From contig CM007324.1 in NCBI GenBank assembly GCA_000333855.2, positions 289,885 through 342,700 of the forward strand: a DNA stretch of 52,816 bases. Reading direction: 5' to 3'. The notes beneath the pieces were generated by a model. That model did not search any database, was not told the DNA's origin, and saw only the letters and a list, made by a program, of their open reading frames with translations. Numbering within the stretch: the stretch's first letter is position 1; each line of letters opens with the position of its first letter. Of the stretch, positions 18,036 to 27,749 are shown piece by piece. Both the position numbers and the translations under genes were made by a program. The stretch is from Endotrypanum monterogeii. Its lineage: Eukaryota; Euglenozoa; Kinetoplastea; Trypanosomatida; Trypanosomatidae.

Positions 18036-20624
18036 TTATCGGGAGAAACTCCGCTTTGCTGTTCGCGCCGGGGGGGATGGCGAGACTGTGACTAATCCAT
18101 TGACTCCGACAACAGCCCCCCCACCGGGGGCCACGCTGCTTCCACCACCAACACTAGCTGCGCCGCTACTCATGTGACCACCCCCAGGGTTACTGGCGCT
18201 ACCCCCGACGGCCGCTGACGACACGTGCAACCCCGACGTCCAGAGATGGACACCAACACGACCATCCAGCAACCCACTGGCGCCAGCGGTCTTGGCGACA
18301 GAGACATCACTGGTGATAGAGGAGGAAGCTGTGTGTCGCTGGAGCCGCTGCGCTGCATCTCCAGTCGTAGTGCCTCGACAGCGATTGCCAGCGCCGACGC
18401 CCACCGTACCCCCTGCTGCCACCACCGCGACTGCAGCCGGCAGTCCCACGATGCTACTGTTTGCGCTGGTGGAGTGCGAAGAATGTGCGCTGCTTCGAGT
18501 GAGGTTAAGCCCCGCGACCGGTGTGCCGGTGCGGCCGCTGTTACCCAAGATAGAGCCCGCCATCACTGTGGTTGGGCGCTGTGTATGTGAAACCCCTGCT
18601 GGCGATGCAGTGCTGGGCGGACCCTCATTTGAGATCGGTGGAACAGGCAGGCGGTCGACATCGATGTAGTGTTGCCCGTCTGATGCTACCGCTTCGACTT
18701 GCGGTACACGCATCCACGGAGCTGTGACCTGGGGGCGAAGATCGCCACTCGCACTGCGCGTTGGCCCCTTCGGGTTGTGGGACGCCGCCGCGATTGCGGC
18801 TACTGGCAGGCCATTCGCTGGGCCACCCCCAGTAGCGGCCCCACCCGCTGTCGCAGCGCCGCCGCCCCCCGCGGGCACCGCCGTAGTCAGCCGCAGACGC
18901 ATCGTGGCAGGCAGGCGCTTCTGCAAACCCGTGGCCGCGTCGTAGAGGGACCCACCCCAGAGCCACGCAGGGAGGTGAGGTGGCACCAGTAGGGGCCCGG
19001 TGTAGTCCGCGATGAAGGCCAGTTCGTCTTGCACCTCTCTGGTAAAGCGCTGGAACTCGGCGTGGGCGGCCTTTGCATCCCACTGCAGCAATTTTCTAAG
19101 GGCCATCATGATGAGACCGGTGACGTGCTTCCCATCGAGGCAGTGTATGTACAGCGGGTGCATGTCTTTGTTTATGATGAGTTGCAGCGCTTCGCTAACT
19201 TCTGAAGGCAAGAGCTGCACCTCACCCTTGGCGCGTTCGGCTCGAATGTGGTGCAGCTGTATGTGTTCTGCCTCGGCGAAGCACTTCACATCATACGTCG
19301 GGGGCTCCGGGATGAGCGAGACAATCGTGCGCAGACGAAGGCGCCGAAGGAAGGGAAAATTCCGAAGGACAGGGTAGGCGCCACGGTACACTCCAGTCTC
19401 CACGCGCGCAAAGCGAAACGGTGGGACGAGGCTCAGGTGCGGTGTTGCCCACGGCGTATGTGAAGCAGGAGCACCGCCGCTTGACGGACGATTAACGAGA
19501 CACTGCTGTTGGCAAATGCTTGACAACCCATTGGCCAGGATGGTTGCACCATTAGCAGTGTTCCTCCCAGCTAGACTAGAGCTCTGCTGAGCAGCGTCCT
19601 CGTCAACCACCTTCGCAGCGTTACACCCAGGTGTGCATTCAAACATCGGCGAACTGCAGGGGTGCAGCGGCACCGCCAGAGCACTGACAACCGAGTCGCC
19701 TGTATTACGCGGGGCCCCTTCCTCGAACCCTTTGCCTGTCGCCGCTGCTGTCTGCGTCGCTACTGGAGCGGTGTTGGTCGCACAAAAGCCGCTTGCCGCC
19801 GCTTCCTGTCGTCTTCCCATGCATGCAGGAGAGTGGCCCGCCGGTAACGCGAGAGCGGAAGCTACGCCAGAGGGTTGGTGCTGAAGCGACAGTGGCATCG
19901 CGCCTGTCATCGATTTTTGGCTGTGCCACACGTACACGGGTGCCGCGGCCGGCGCCGTAGTCATGGGTGCAGGGGCGCTGCGCATGGAAGGAGGTGTGGA
20001 GACATACGATCCTGGGAGTGCGCTGGCAAGTCCAGAAGAGGGGGCTGGTGATCGCGACGCCGACACCTGCAAAGGGCCTACTCGAGGGCGGTCGGTGTCG
20101 GTACCAGTCGAGTGTGACAGACGCCGATGTGCGGCCTTCGCAGGAACCGCGGGGCATTCACCCCACAGTGACGACGGGGTGGGGGATGGTGCTGGCACCG
20201 ACCCCGTTGCCCGCCCAACGCTGTCGCCCCGGTCGCGGTTGGGGCCAAGCGCGCCAGTCGCCGCACGTCGAGGGCCGAGATGACACACATAAAAGTGTGG
20301 GTTCTCCGTGGATGGAGTCGATGGAGGGGTCAGCAGCGATGGCTGCAGCATGGCAGTACATCCGTTGGAAGATGAGTTCATCGTGTTGGCCATTGTCGCA
20401 AGCGACACGCCGGCGCTGCACAGGGGCTGCGGCTGCGGGTCCTCCGCCCCGTGGCAGCCGTGACGACTGCCCCGTGTTTGTTGCACGTGGGACGCGGGCA
20501 ACGCCCCAGAGCAGCCTTCTGTCCGTGCTGCGTGACTCATCTCCTCAAAAAGCGCGGCAGCGGCACCGTGTGTACTGTGAAGTCGCCGCGTTCTCATCGG
20601 CTGGGACTGCGGTGAAGAGGCCAT
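18036..20624 (-). CDS. Siw14/PFA-DSP-like protein, probable pseudophosphatase, 862 aa
   Basis: A domain at about residues 398-575 resembles the Siw14/OCA (plant and fungal atypical dual-specificity phosphatase) family. It contains VETGVYRGAYPVLRNFPFL, then LRTIVSLIPEP, and the P-loop region YIHCLDGKHVTGLIMMALR. Known Siw14-type enzymes act on inositol pyrophosphates. The signature should read HCxxxxxR; here it is His494-Cys495 followed by Val at 501 in place of Arg, so phosphate binding and catalysis are probably lost or altered. Some fungal OCA proteins also deviate from the active consensus. The 395 residues before and 285 after the domain are Ser/Gly/Ala/Pro rich and disordered. The open frame starts at GTG 20669; the ATG at 20624 (MASSPQSQPMRTRR) is chosen. 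A role in binding inositol phosphates or as a regulatory subunit is inference. Confidence 0.92.
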   Translation of the reverse strand: MASSPQSQPMRTRRLHSTHGAAAALFEEMSHAARTEGCSGALPASHVQQTRGSRHGCHGAEDPQPQPLCSAGVSLATMANTMNSSSNGCTAMLQPSLLTPPSTPSTENPHFYVCHLGPRRAATGALGPNRDRGDSVGRATGSVPAPSPTPSSLWGECPAVPAKAAHRRLSHSTGTDTDRPRVGPLQVSASRSPAPSSGLASALPGSYVSTPPSMRSAPAPMTTAPAAAPVYVWHSQKSMTGAMPLSLQHQPSGVASALALPAGHSPACMGRRQEAAASGFCATNTAPVATQTAAATGKGFEEGAPRNTGDSVVSALAVPLHPCSSPMFECTPGCNAAKVVDEDAAQQSSSLAGRNTANGATILANGLSSICQQQCLVNRPSSGGAPASHTPWATPHLSLVPPFRFARVETGVYRGAYPVLRNFPFLRRLRLRTIVSLIPEPPTYDVKCFAEAEHIQLHHIRAERAKGEVQLLPSEVSEALQLIINKDMHPLYIHCLDGKHVTGLIMMALRKLLQWDAKAAHAEFQRFTREVQDELAFIADYTGPLLVPPHLPAWLWGGSLYDAATGLQKRLPATMRLRLTTAVPAGGGGAATAGGAATGGGPANGLPVAAIAAASHNPKGPTRSASGDLRPQVTAPWMRVPQVEAVASDGQHYIDVDRLPVPPISNEGPPSTASPAGVSHTQRPTTVMAGSILGNSGRTGTPVAGLNLTRSSAHSSHSTSANSSIVGLPAAVAVVAAGGTVGVGAGNRCRGTTTGDAAQRLQRHTASSSITSDVSVAKTAGASGLLDGRVGVHLWTSGLHVSSAAVGGSASNPGGGHMSSGAASVGGGSSVAPGGGAVVGVNGLVTVSPSPPARTAKRSFSR

Positions 20625-20669
20625 GTGTTCTGCTCGAGATCTTTTTGGCGGTCTGTCAGTGACTAACAC

Positions 20670-20700
<31 letters not shown>

Positions 20701-22236
20701 CTGGAAGGAGACGAGACGGAGAAAGCACCCCTCAGTGTTTCGGCTGGATTCCCCCCCCGTCCCACACTCCCTGAGCTCTTTGTTTCTTTTCGTCGCTATA
20801 GCGATACTGAAAGTACCTGGGGACGCGTATGCGAGCAGCCAAGGGGGTATTACATATGCATACAGGGAAAACACCAGAGACACGCGCAAGGGCCACTCCT
20901 CCCTCCTCCTCCCTCCTCCCTCCCCCCCCCCAAAAAAAAAGAATGGAGAGAGTTAAAGTCCTGCAGAAATAGGCAAAAAGAGGGGCCCGGGAGGGGGTTT
21001 GGTGAGCGATGCAAGTCAGCGAACCTCGAAGCTGTGCTGCCCACGCTTACATATACAAAGCTATATGAGTTGGTATATAACTACCACACACAAACAAACA
21101 AACAAACAAAAAAAAAAAAAAGAGCGAGGAAAAGACAGCAACAGTGTATTGCCGAGGAAGTTGGACACTGCTGATACAGCACACGAATACTGCTGCTGCT
21201 GCTACTGCTACTGCTACTGCTGCGGTCTTGTTTTGGTTGTCATGTAGCATGACGTTCCATACGAGGTGTTCAGAGAAGGAGCGCTGTCGCTCTTTCTACA
21301 GTAAAGCAGAGCGTTGGAGCATGAACATACAGGAGGGGAAAAAAAAAGAATTCGTGTATGTGCGGGGGGAGGTGGTCGAGCGCGTTTTTGTGTGGGCGGT
21401 GCACTCTCGTACGGGGTGAAGGACGGGGTGAGAGTCGAGCTGTGTAGATGATTGTACTCACCCACCCCACGAAAAAAAAAAAAAGGAGAGGGCGGCGTTG
21501 ACGTAGGGAAGTGAGATGCAAGCGAAAAGGAGGGGGTGATAGTGAGAAAGATTTCTCCTGTAATGATGGGACGATACGGATACGTCCAGGACCTGCACAA
21601 ACACACACATACGAACGGTTGTGCCGATGAGGGTGGGGAGGATGAGCTGCACTACCATGACGCCGTTCGATACAGCAGGTGCGCGAAGAAATCCCTCTCC
21701 CCCGCCCTCTAGTTTCTTAAATATATATATATATTTCTTTTTTTCTCCATTAGCTCAATAGTATACGTTGCACCCTCGAGGGTTTGCTTGTGTTGTTTTC
21801 GCTTCATTACGATTTTAATATTCCATCGACACGGAGGGTAGTGTACTAGCGGAGGGTGGGGATGGGGGAAAATTATGGCGGTGCAGGGGTGGGTAGTGGG
21901 AAGAGGGCACAACCTCTATATGATTATCCCACAAAACTCTAACTTCCCCTTCCCCTTCCCCCCTTCCCCTCTCCACCGCAGCCATGTTCACACACACACA
22001 CAAAAAAAAGGAACAAGCAAGACACCCACACACGATGTGTCTTGGTTTTCTGCTTCCTGTGGGGTCTGGTGGCGTTCGCGCCTCGATGTTTGCATCTATG
22101 GAGTACGGGGTGCAGTCCTCCTCTCGTCAGACTCCTCCCTCCCTGCCTCCCCCAAGTCCCTCAGATCCTTTCTCGTTCCTCCTATTTGCTTATTCCACCG
22201 ACTGCTGTCAAGGGTTCCCCCCCCCCCCGCACGCAC
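20625..22236. other. intergenic, low complexity
   Basis: It contains TG at 20674-20701, CCTCC and C runs at 20904-20930 followed by an A-run, (CAAA)n and A-run at 21086-21120, (TGC)n/(TAC)n triplets at 21190-21222, a TA block at 21720-21733 and a CCCCTT block at 21945-21965. Frames here encode repeat-like peptides only. No gene is supported. Confidence 0.6.
20674..20701. repeat. (TG)n microsatellite
   Basis: About fourteen TG units lie immediately upstream (transcription sense) of the ATG at 20624, within the probable 5' region of the Siw14-like gene. Confidence 0.9.
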
Positions 22237-23439
22237 TCACAGTGTGGCGGTTAGCTTGTCGAGGCCCAGCATACGCGTTGGCAGGGCCCAGAAGAGGTAC
22301 GCCATGAGGGCACCACCGGTGGCCGCGCCGTGCTCCTCCGGTTTTGTCGTGAATATACGCCAGACGTCGATCACCATCACGAAGGCGGTCAGGACGAGGA
22401 AGGGCACTGGCGGCTGCTGGATAAAGTTAAGATGGCGGAAAATCAGACCCTCAATCGCTACGAGGCCCATGATGAATGGATTCGGTCCGTAGCAGCGCCC
22501 ACGCACCTCGAGATCGTCCATCCCGTAGTGAAGCTCAAATTTCTGCCTCGCCACGTGAATGAGACTGCCGCCGAGCGTGCAGAGGAGCGCAAAGAAGGTC
22601 ATGCGCGTGTTGCCAAGAAAACCCAGCATTGTATCCCCGAATTGCCAGAGGAGCCAGCAGTCAATCAGCAGCTGAAGGATATTTTCTTGGTAGAAGGCGT
22701 TGGTGAAGAGGGGATAAATGCGCATCCAGTTCTCGTGCGACACGGTGAAGTGCTCCACTACGAAATCACGCCAGTCGTCGTTGCCAAAGCGCATTACAAG
22801 GTAGCACAGCACGTTCGCGCAAAAGAGGAGCATGACGATATTAAAGGTGTGGAACGGGGGTGGGAAGGGAAGATAACCCGGGCCGGAGTTCACGTTGAAC
22901 GGGTTCTCCTGTTCGTTGTCGTGACCATCCTTCTGTTGCTCCTCCTCCTCACCCTTGTAGCGCTCGAGGTTGTTGACGCCCTGAAGTTGGCCGCTGCCAC
23001 TGCCGTCTTTCTTGGGAGGGGAGCGTGCGACGCGAGTTGCGCTGACCACACCGTAGCAACGCTGCGCCATGAACACAGGCGAGCACGTTGTCCCGATCGG
23101 GGAGACCACCGCCCTAGATAAAAAAAAAGTGCGCACCGGTAAGATGACCCCAGCAGCACCACGCATCGTGCGAGACGCGGTTAGGCACGTGGGGAGGGCT
23201 GAAAGGTTTTGCCGTGTCACCGTGGACGCCACCGGCAGCAGTGGTCCCACGCTGGGGGCGCACTTGGCGGGTCGTGATTGGTGCCCCTGGAGGGGGGCCC
23301 TCTGTGGACCACCGCAACCACTAATGAGAGCGCACCGCATGACCGCCGATGACGGCGACGCGGTTACTGAAGCTCTACTTGCCATCCGCGCCATAGGGTG
23401 CGCACTCTTGCGCAGAGCAAAGATGTGAGGATGCGGCAT
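22237..23439 (-). CDS. rhomboid-like mitochondrial membrane protein, catalytic Ser absent, 400 aa
   Basis: From about residue 190 the sequence follows the rhomboid layout of six membrane segments: FNIVMLLFCANVLCYLV, then an L1-like loop with NWMRIYPLFTNAFYQ, then LIDCWLLWQFG, TFFALLCTLGGSLI, FIMGLVAIEGLIF, FLVLTAFVMVIDVW and a last segment GAATGGALMAYLFW. The active GxSx motif is replaced by Gly318-Pro-Asn320-Pro, so the nucleophile is missing and proteolysis is unlikely. Trypanosomatids use rhomboid-like proteins (TimRhom I and II) in the inner-membrane presequence translocase, and this is a good candidate for one of them. The N-terminus is Arg/Ser/Ala rich. The ATG at 23439 lies only 2 nt after an AG, so a start at 23394 or 23166 (MRGAAGVILPVRTFF, a good presequence) is possible. 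Confidence 0.9.
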   Translation of the reverse strand: MPHPHIFALRKSAHPMARMASRASVTASPSSAVMRCALISGCGGPQRAPLQGHQSRPAKCAPSVGPLLPVASTVTRQNLSALPTCLTASRTMRGAAGVILPVRTFFLSRAVVSPIGTTCSPVFMAQRCYGVVSATRVARSPPKKDGSGSGQLQGVNNLERYKGEEEEQQKDGHDNEQENPFNVNSGPGYLPFPPPFHTFNIVMLLFCANVLCYLVMRFGNDDWRDFVVEHFTVSHENWMRIYPLFTNAFYQENILQLLIDCWLLWQFGDTMLGFLGNTRMTFFALLCTLGGSLIHVARQKFELHYGMDDLEVRGRCYGPNPFIMGLVAIEGLIFRHLNFIQQPPVPFLVLTAFVMVIDVWRIFTTKPEEHGAATGGALMAYLFWALPTRMLGLDKLTATL

Positions 23440-23531
23440 GTCTCGCGGGGGTGGTAGGGGGGGAAGGCGGCTGTGGGAATTTGGTGCGTCTGCAGAACGG
23501 AACGATCTCTCTCCGACCTACACACTCAGAG

Positions 23532-23533
<2 letters not shown>

Positions 23534-23570
<37 letters not shown>
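23534..23570. repeat. (CA)n microsatellite
   Basis: About eighteen uninterrupted CA units lie in the 5' flank of the rhomboid-like gene. Confidence 0.92.
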
Positions 23571-23572
<2 letters not shown>

Positions 23573-24003
23573 CACAACTGAGGCGAGTGTCGGAGGTGTG
23601 TATTGAGTAAATGCGTGACAGAGACAGACAGAGACAGACAGAGAGGGGGGGGGATGGGTAAATAAGACAACACTATCGAGTGCGTGTAGGCCGGCGAGGT
23701 GTTTTTATCGAAGCGAGAAAAAGAGGCGGAAGGGGTCGTGGAGTCATGGCCACCAATGAAAACAACAGAGAGGTCTAGCAGCGTGACGTTACGGAAGTTG
23801 TCCATGGGGAGGGTGGGAAAGACGGGAAGAGGAGGATAGGGTAAGGAGACGTATCCACTCATCGGTGTGGTCGCCCCCCCCCCTCCCCCCGCCGGCCCCG
23901 CACACACAATCGCTCTACTTCTTGAAAACTCAGCATATCAAACGCAGTCACTCATGCGTCGTTTTTTTTTTTTCTTACGTGTGACGAACCCCTGTCAGGC
24001 CAT

Positions 24004-24033
<30 letters not shown>
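24004..24033. repeat. (CA)n microsatellite
   Basis: About fifteen CA units lie in the probable 3' UTR of the uL30m-like gene. Confidence 0.92.
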
Positions 24034-24036
<3 letters not shown>

Positions 24037-24219
24037 TGCACACACGAAAAACAGAAAGCATCGATTCACTGGAGGCGGGCCTGCACGGTTTCCACAGACA
24101 CCTCAACTGGTCCAGCCTTGTTGATACACACGGTCTGCCGGCTTCGAAGGCACCCATACCGCTCCCCGAAACCACGGATATATATATATATATATATGGA
24201 GGGGAAGAGAGGAGGCAGG

Positions 24220-24918
24220 TTACGCTGCTTTTGTCCCTGCCTCGCCTCCTTGCTGCTGCTGCTGCTGCTGGAGTGCGTACCGCTTCTCCTCCAGGAGTCG
24301 TTTCTCAAGCTGATCGCGGTGCATGATGTCGCGTATCCGCATCCGCCGAAGTCTCATAAAGTTGACTTTGCTGCGAATGTGTGGACTGGCGACGGCGCCA
24401 CCCCGGCCGAAGGTCGGTGAGATCTGCGAAGCCAAATCGCGAAACGAGATGTGCTCCGGCACTCCAATGAGAGCCTTCGCCTCGTCCAGGTCCACCTGGT
24501 CAACTCGGACGATGTGGCGCACCCGCCACAGCCGCTTCCGCACTTGCGGAATGTCTGGCACGATAGTTGTCTGGCCCATAAACTCTAGACGAAGCTCGCG
24601 TAGCATGCGATTTACCTCCCACGAAAACTTAAAGGGGTGATCAATGCAGGTGACAATAAATATATGACCCACACGGCGGAACGGTCCCGCTGCGATCGCT
24701 GTGGTTGACGTGACGGCACTAGAGGGTTCGGTGGCACTTGTCTGCCGCTGCGACTGCTGGGGAGCTGCACCAGTGACTAACATAGGCGGTGTCGAGTGAA
24801 TGTTACGGCGCGAAATTGGCGCCACCGAGTAGGGGGGTTCTTGGGTCGAGGCTTGTGCGACTGCAACGCTTGGCATCACGGTGGACAACACCGCGGTGCG
24901 TCGAAGAAGGTGGAGCAT
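24220..24918 (-). CDS. mitochondrial large-subunit ribosomal protein uL30-like, 232 aa
   Basis: Residues of about 82-150 have the compact ferredoxin-like L30/L7 layout: GHIFIVTCIDHPFKFSWEV, a helix NRMLRELRLEFMGQTTI, then VRKRLWRVRHIVRVDQVDL, followed by a second conserved stretch EAKALIGVPEHISF. uL30 is a protein of the large ribosomal subunit. The N-terminus MLHLLRRTAVLSTVMPSVAV is basic and amphipathic without acidic residues, as expected for mitochondrial import, so this is the mitoribosomal form rather than the cytosolic one. The ATG at 24918 is the natural start. The C-terminal tail is helical and basic, with an eight-residue Gln run encoded by CTG/CAG repeats (about 24249-24272). Assignment to uL30m rests on pattern recognition, not alignment. 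Confidence 0.85.
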   Translation of the reverse strand: MLHLLRRTAVLSTVMPSVAVAQASTQEPPYSVAPISRRNIHSTPPMLVTGAAPQQSQRQTSATEPSSAVTSTTAIAAGPFRRVGHIFIVTCIDHPFKFSWEVNRMLRELRLEFMGQTTIVPDIPQVRKRLWRVRHIVRVDQVDLDEAKALIGVPEHISFRDLASQISPTFGRGGAVASPHIRSKVNFMRLRRMRIRDIMHRDQLEKRLLEEKRYALQQQQQQQGGEAGTKAA

Positions 24919-26003
24919 TCGTTGTGTGTATGTGTGCGTGTGGGGGGGGGGGGATGTGAGAGGTAAGTGGATGGGGGACTTCTTCCTTCCCCTGTTCTAC
25001 ATGTGCGTACAGAGAGTGTTGCGACATCACCAATTGTGGCCAAACAAATGAATATGAACGAGAAGCACGATTATGGGCAAAACAGAGGGGAGGGATAAAG
25101 ATGGGCCATTACAGAGAAAGAACGCAGGATAGAGAAGAGCCTACATGCAGCTCCATCACCCCTCCAAAAAAAAAAATCCTAGCTGCAGGTCTCCCCGTCA
25201 CGTAGGTGAGTGCGTGAGGGAGGGACGAGTCTAGCGAACCGTGCAGCAGTGCTAGATATGAAGCGAGAGAGGGGAAAGGGAACAACAAAAAAAGCCCATA
25301 TAACTGTCCAGCAATACCTTTGTTTTCCAAAGGCGCTCGCGGTTCTTCGGTTTGAGATGCTCCCGTTTTTTTTTTCTCACCACCCCCCCCTACCCACCAT
25401 AACGACCCGTACACACAGAGCTAAGGTCATTCTTCAGCCTCCCATAGGCCAACAAAGACGTTTTCCCTCCGCCCATAATTGTGTTCGTTGAGTTCTTTTA
25501 ATTTTTTTTTTTTGGAATTTCTCAAGTCTCTCGTCTTCACAATACAATGTAGTACAAGACCCGTACAGCTAACGGCACTCCCGTCCCCCCCTCCCCCTCC
25601 CCCTCCCCCCCTCCCGGCGTGCCCTTCTCTTCCTTTCGACAGACACAAGACCTGAGTAAGGAATAAACCGTGGCATAGATAGATCTTCCTTTAATCCTGA
25701 GATTCATCGGCATATCGAGTGTCACACACATACACACAGTATGGAGACGTAAAGCGATCTACTGCACACAAAGCGGTGAGGGTCAAAGTTATGAGAGGAG
25801 TACCGACATGGAAGAAGGAGCGACGAATGTGCCGAGAAAGAGCAGCGTACATTCCAAACAAAGGTATTCCCTACGACACACACACACAGCGAGAAAAAAA
25901 AATTGTTTTTTTTTGTGCGTTCTTCCTCGTTCACATCTCCCTTCTCCGTTTATGCCAATCCCACCTTTTCCCTCTCCTCTACACCCCCGCTCCCTCCCCC
26001 CCC

Positions 26004-26041
26004 CACACACACACTATATATATATATATAGTGTGTGTGTG
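26004..26041. repeat. 38-bp perfect palindrome (CA-TA-TG)
   Basis: One C, five AC units, eight TA units and the complementary GT units plus G form a sequence identical to its own reverse complement, so it can fold as a hairpin in RNA or extrude as a cruciform in DNA. Confidence 0.92.
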
Positions 26042-26308
26042 CGTATGTAGTACAGTTTATATAAAACCTCCGCTGTAGTGACCATCAATAAACATCGATG
26101 GCCACCCCCGGTCGAGGTGATGGGGAGAGTCGATGTGAAAACACCTCAAAGGGGCACGCGGCGGAGGGGAGCAGGGGAGTGGGAAGAGAGAGGCTTATAA
26201 GGGGGAGGTCTCGATAGAAAGGGGGGGGGGAAGGGGGAGGCAAAACACGTGCCGCAGTGCCACACAACCACCACCACCACAACACCAACAACAACAACAA
26301 AAAAAAAA

Positions 26309-26318
26309 NNNNNNNNNN
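26309..26318. other. assembly gap (10 N)
   Basis: Ten undetermined bases sit inside an A-rich stretch with AAC repeats on the left. Confidence 0.99.
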
Positions 26319-26405
26319 CCAAACCAAAACTAAAAAAACAAAACGTAAAGTTAAGGTAAGGTAGGAGGAGTAGTAGGACGGACTACACGACTACGTACGT
26401 ACTAC

Positions 26406-26408
<3 letters not shown>

Positions 26409-26446
<38 letters not shown>
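26409..26446. repeat. (TA)n microsatellite
   Basis: About nineteen TA units, one of the longest TA runs in the window. Confidence 0.92.
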
Positions 26447-26447
<1 letters not shown>

Positions 26448-27749
26448 GGGACGTTGTGGGAGGAGCGTTAATGACATAAGGACACGGCAACCCATTTCAT
26501 ATACACATGCACCACCACCACCCACACACTCCTCGACGAGGGAAGCGCTCAGGTTCCTACCGCTACCTTTCAACAAGGACTGGGTGAGAAAAGCTACAGT
26601 CGCCTTGATGCTCAGTAGTAAGCCGTGTGAAATGTGAGAGATGCGCCAAGCAGAGCTGGGTGGCGCGGTATGCAACATTGCTTTACATTTTATTGAGCGT
26701 CAAAGGCGTCGAAGCAATACGGTCACCTTTTTTTTTTTTTACTGGGCGGGTTCCTCTCAGGCAGTTCCACGGCAACAGCAGCGGGGAAAAGAGGAGGGAG
26801 GGCATAGCGGAGATGCGCATCAACACAGCAAGAGCTTGCGTCTGGGTGTCGATGCCTCACCACCACCACCCTCCCCCCCCCTCCCATAACCACGATAGTT
26901 TGGACTGACCAGTAGAACGGGAGCGGAGGGGAGGGGAGGGCGGGGGGGGGGGCGAAAAAATGGAGTAGGTAACAGAACGATAGAAGAAATAATTTGTATA
27001 TGTTTGTTTCTTCAGCAGGAGGTCGTAAGAAGAAAACGGGCCCACTCCCCCCCCCCTCTCGATTGGTCTCGGGGCACATGCAACATCGTGGCTGGCGGGG
27101 CGGGGGGGGGGATCGGTCGGTGTGTACATTCGTTGCCTATTGGGCCGATGGCACGCACCCCTCTCTATGGGTGCAGAGGATGCTCTGTTGGGATGTGACA
27201 CACACCACACCGATGGCGGACAGTTGTATGTGCACGTGTATGTAAAAGAAGGCGCGGAACGCTCCCTTTCCCCCGCCCGTCCTTGACAGGAGTCGGGGAT
27301 GTACCGAGCAAGAGAAGACGCCGCACTGGCACACACGTGCCATCGCACAACACACGCCTACTCCCGCCGCCGCTCCCTTGAAGCGAGAGAGGGGGGAGAA
27401 AAAAATTCGTGACGCAGACACAAACGGGCACAGCAAACAACCAGTAGCGACCATAGAGGATCACAAGCTTCTCCATGTCACCCCCTCATCTCGGCCCTCC
27501 ACTTTTTTCTTCCTTTCCACACGGCAACTCTTCTCTAAAGAAAAAGCGATAGAGGGCGGGGGGGGGTGGTTGGGGGGTTGGAAGGGAGGGAGTCCGGCAA
27601 GTCATCATGCTCGACAAGATGTACAGCGGCTTCTCTATTTCGTTTGTTTGTTTTGCCAGTCCTCTAGAGGTGTTCGTGTGGTTGTCGTGGCTCCACCTCG
27701 TGTCAAAAAATTTCTTCCGACACAGACCAGAAGAGCTCCCAACTAGATT

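Larger units (their letters stand above)
23440..24219. other. intergenic with long CA repeats
   Basis: It contains CA at 23534-23570, a GACA-type run at 23620-23642, a C-run at 23873-23888, a T-run at 23963-23974, CA at 24004-24033, and TA at 24179-24197. A frame at 23518-23907 looks partly protein-like but starts in the 5' region and ends in the CA repeat; it was not accepted. Confidence 0.6.
24919..27749. other. 2.8-kb intergenic with gap, palindrome and microsatellites
   Basis: It contains purine-rich (+ strand) tracts, a C-rich block at 25583-25615, a 38-bp perfect palindrome at 26004-26041, ten Ns at 26309-26318 flanked by A-rich sequence, a TA run at 26409-26446, and G-rich blocks at 26920-26953 and 27558-27580. 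No open frame here has ordinary protein composition. It probably holds the 3' UTR of the gene ending at 27750 and the splice region of the uL30m gene. Confidence 0.6.

Noticed and set aside
23518..23907. 129-codon frame with a partly protein-like middle
   Set aside because: It runs into the CA repeat (Cys-Val alternation) and lies in the 5' flank of the rhomboid-like gene.
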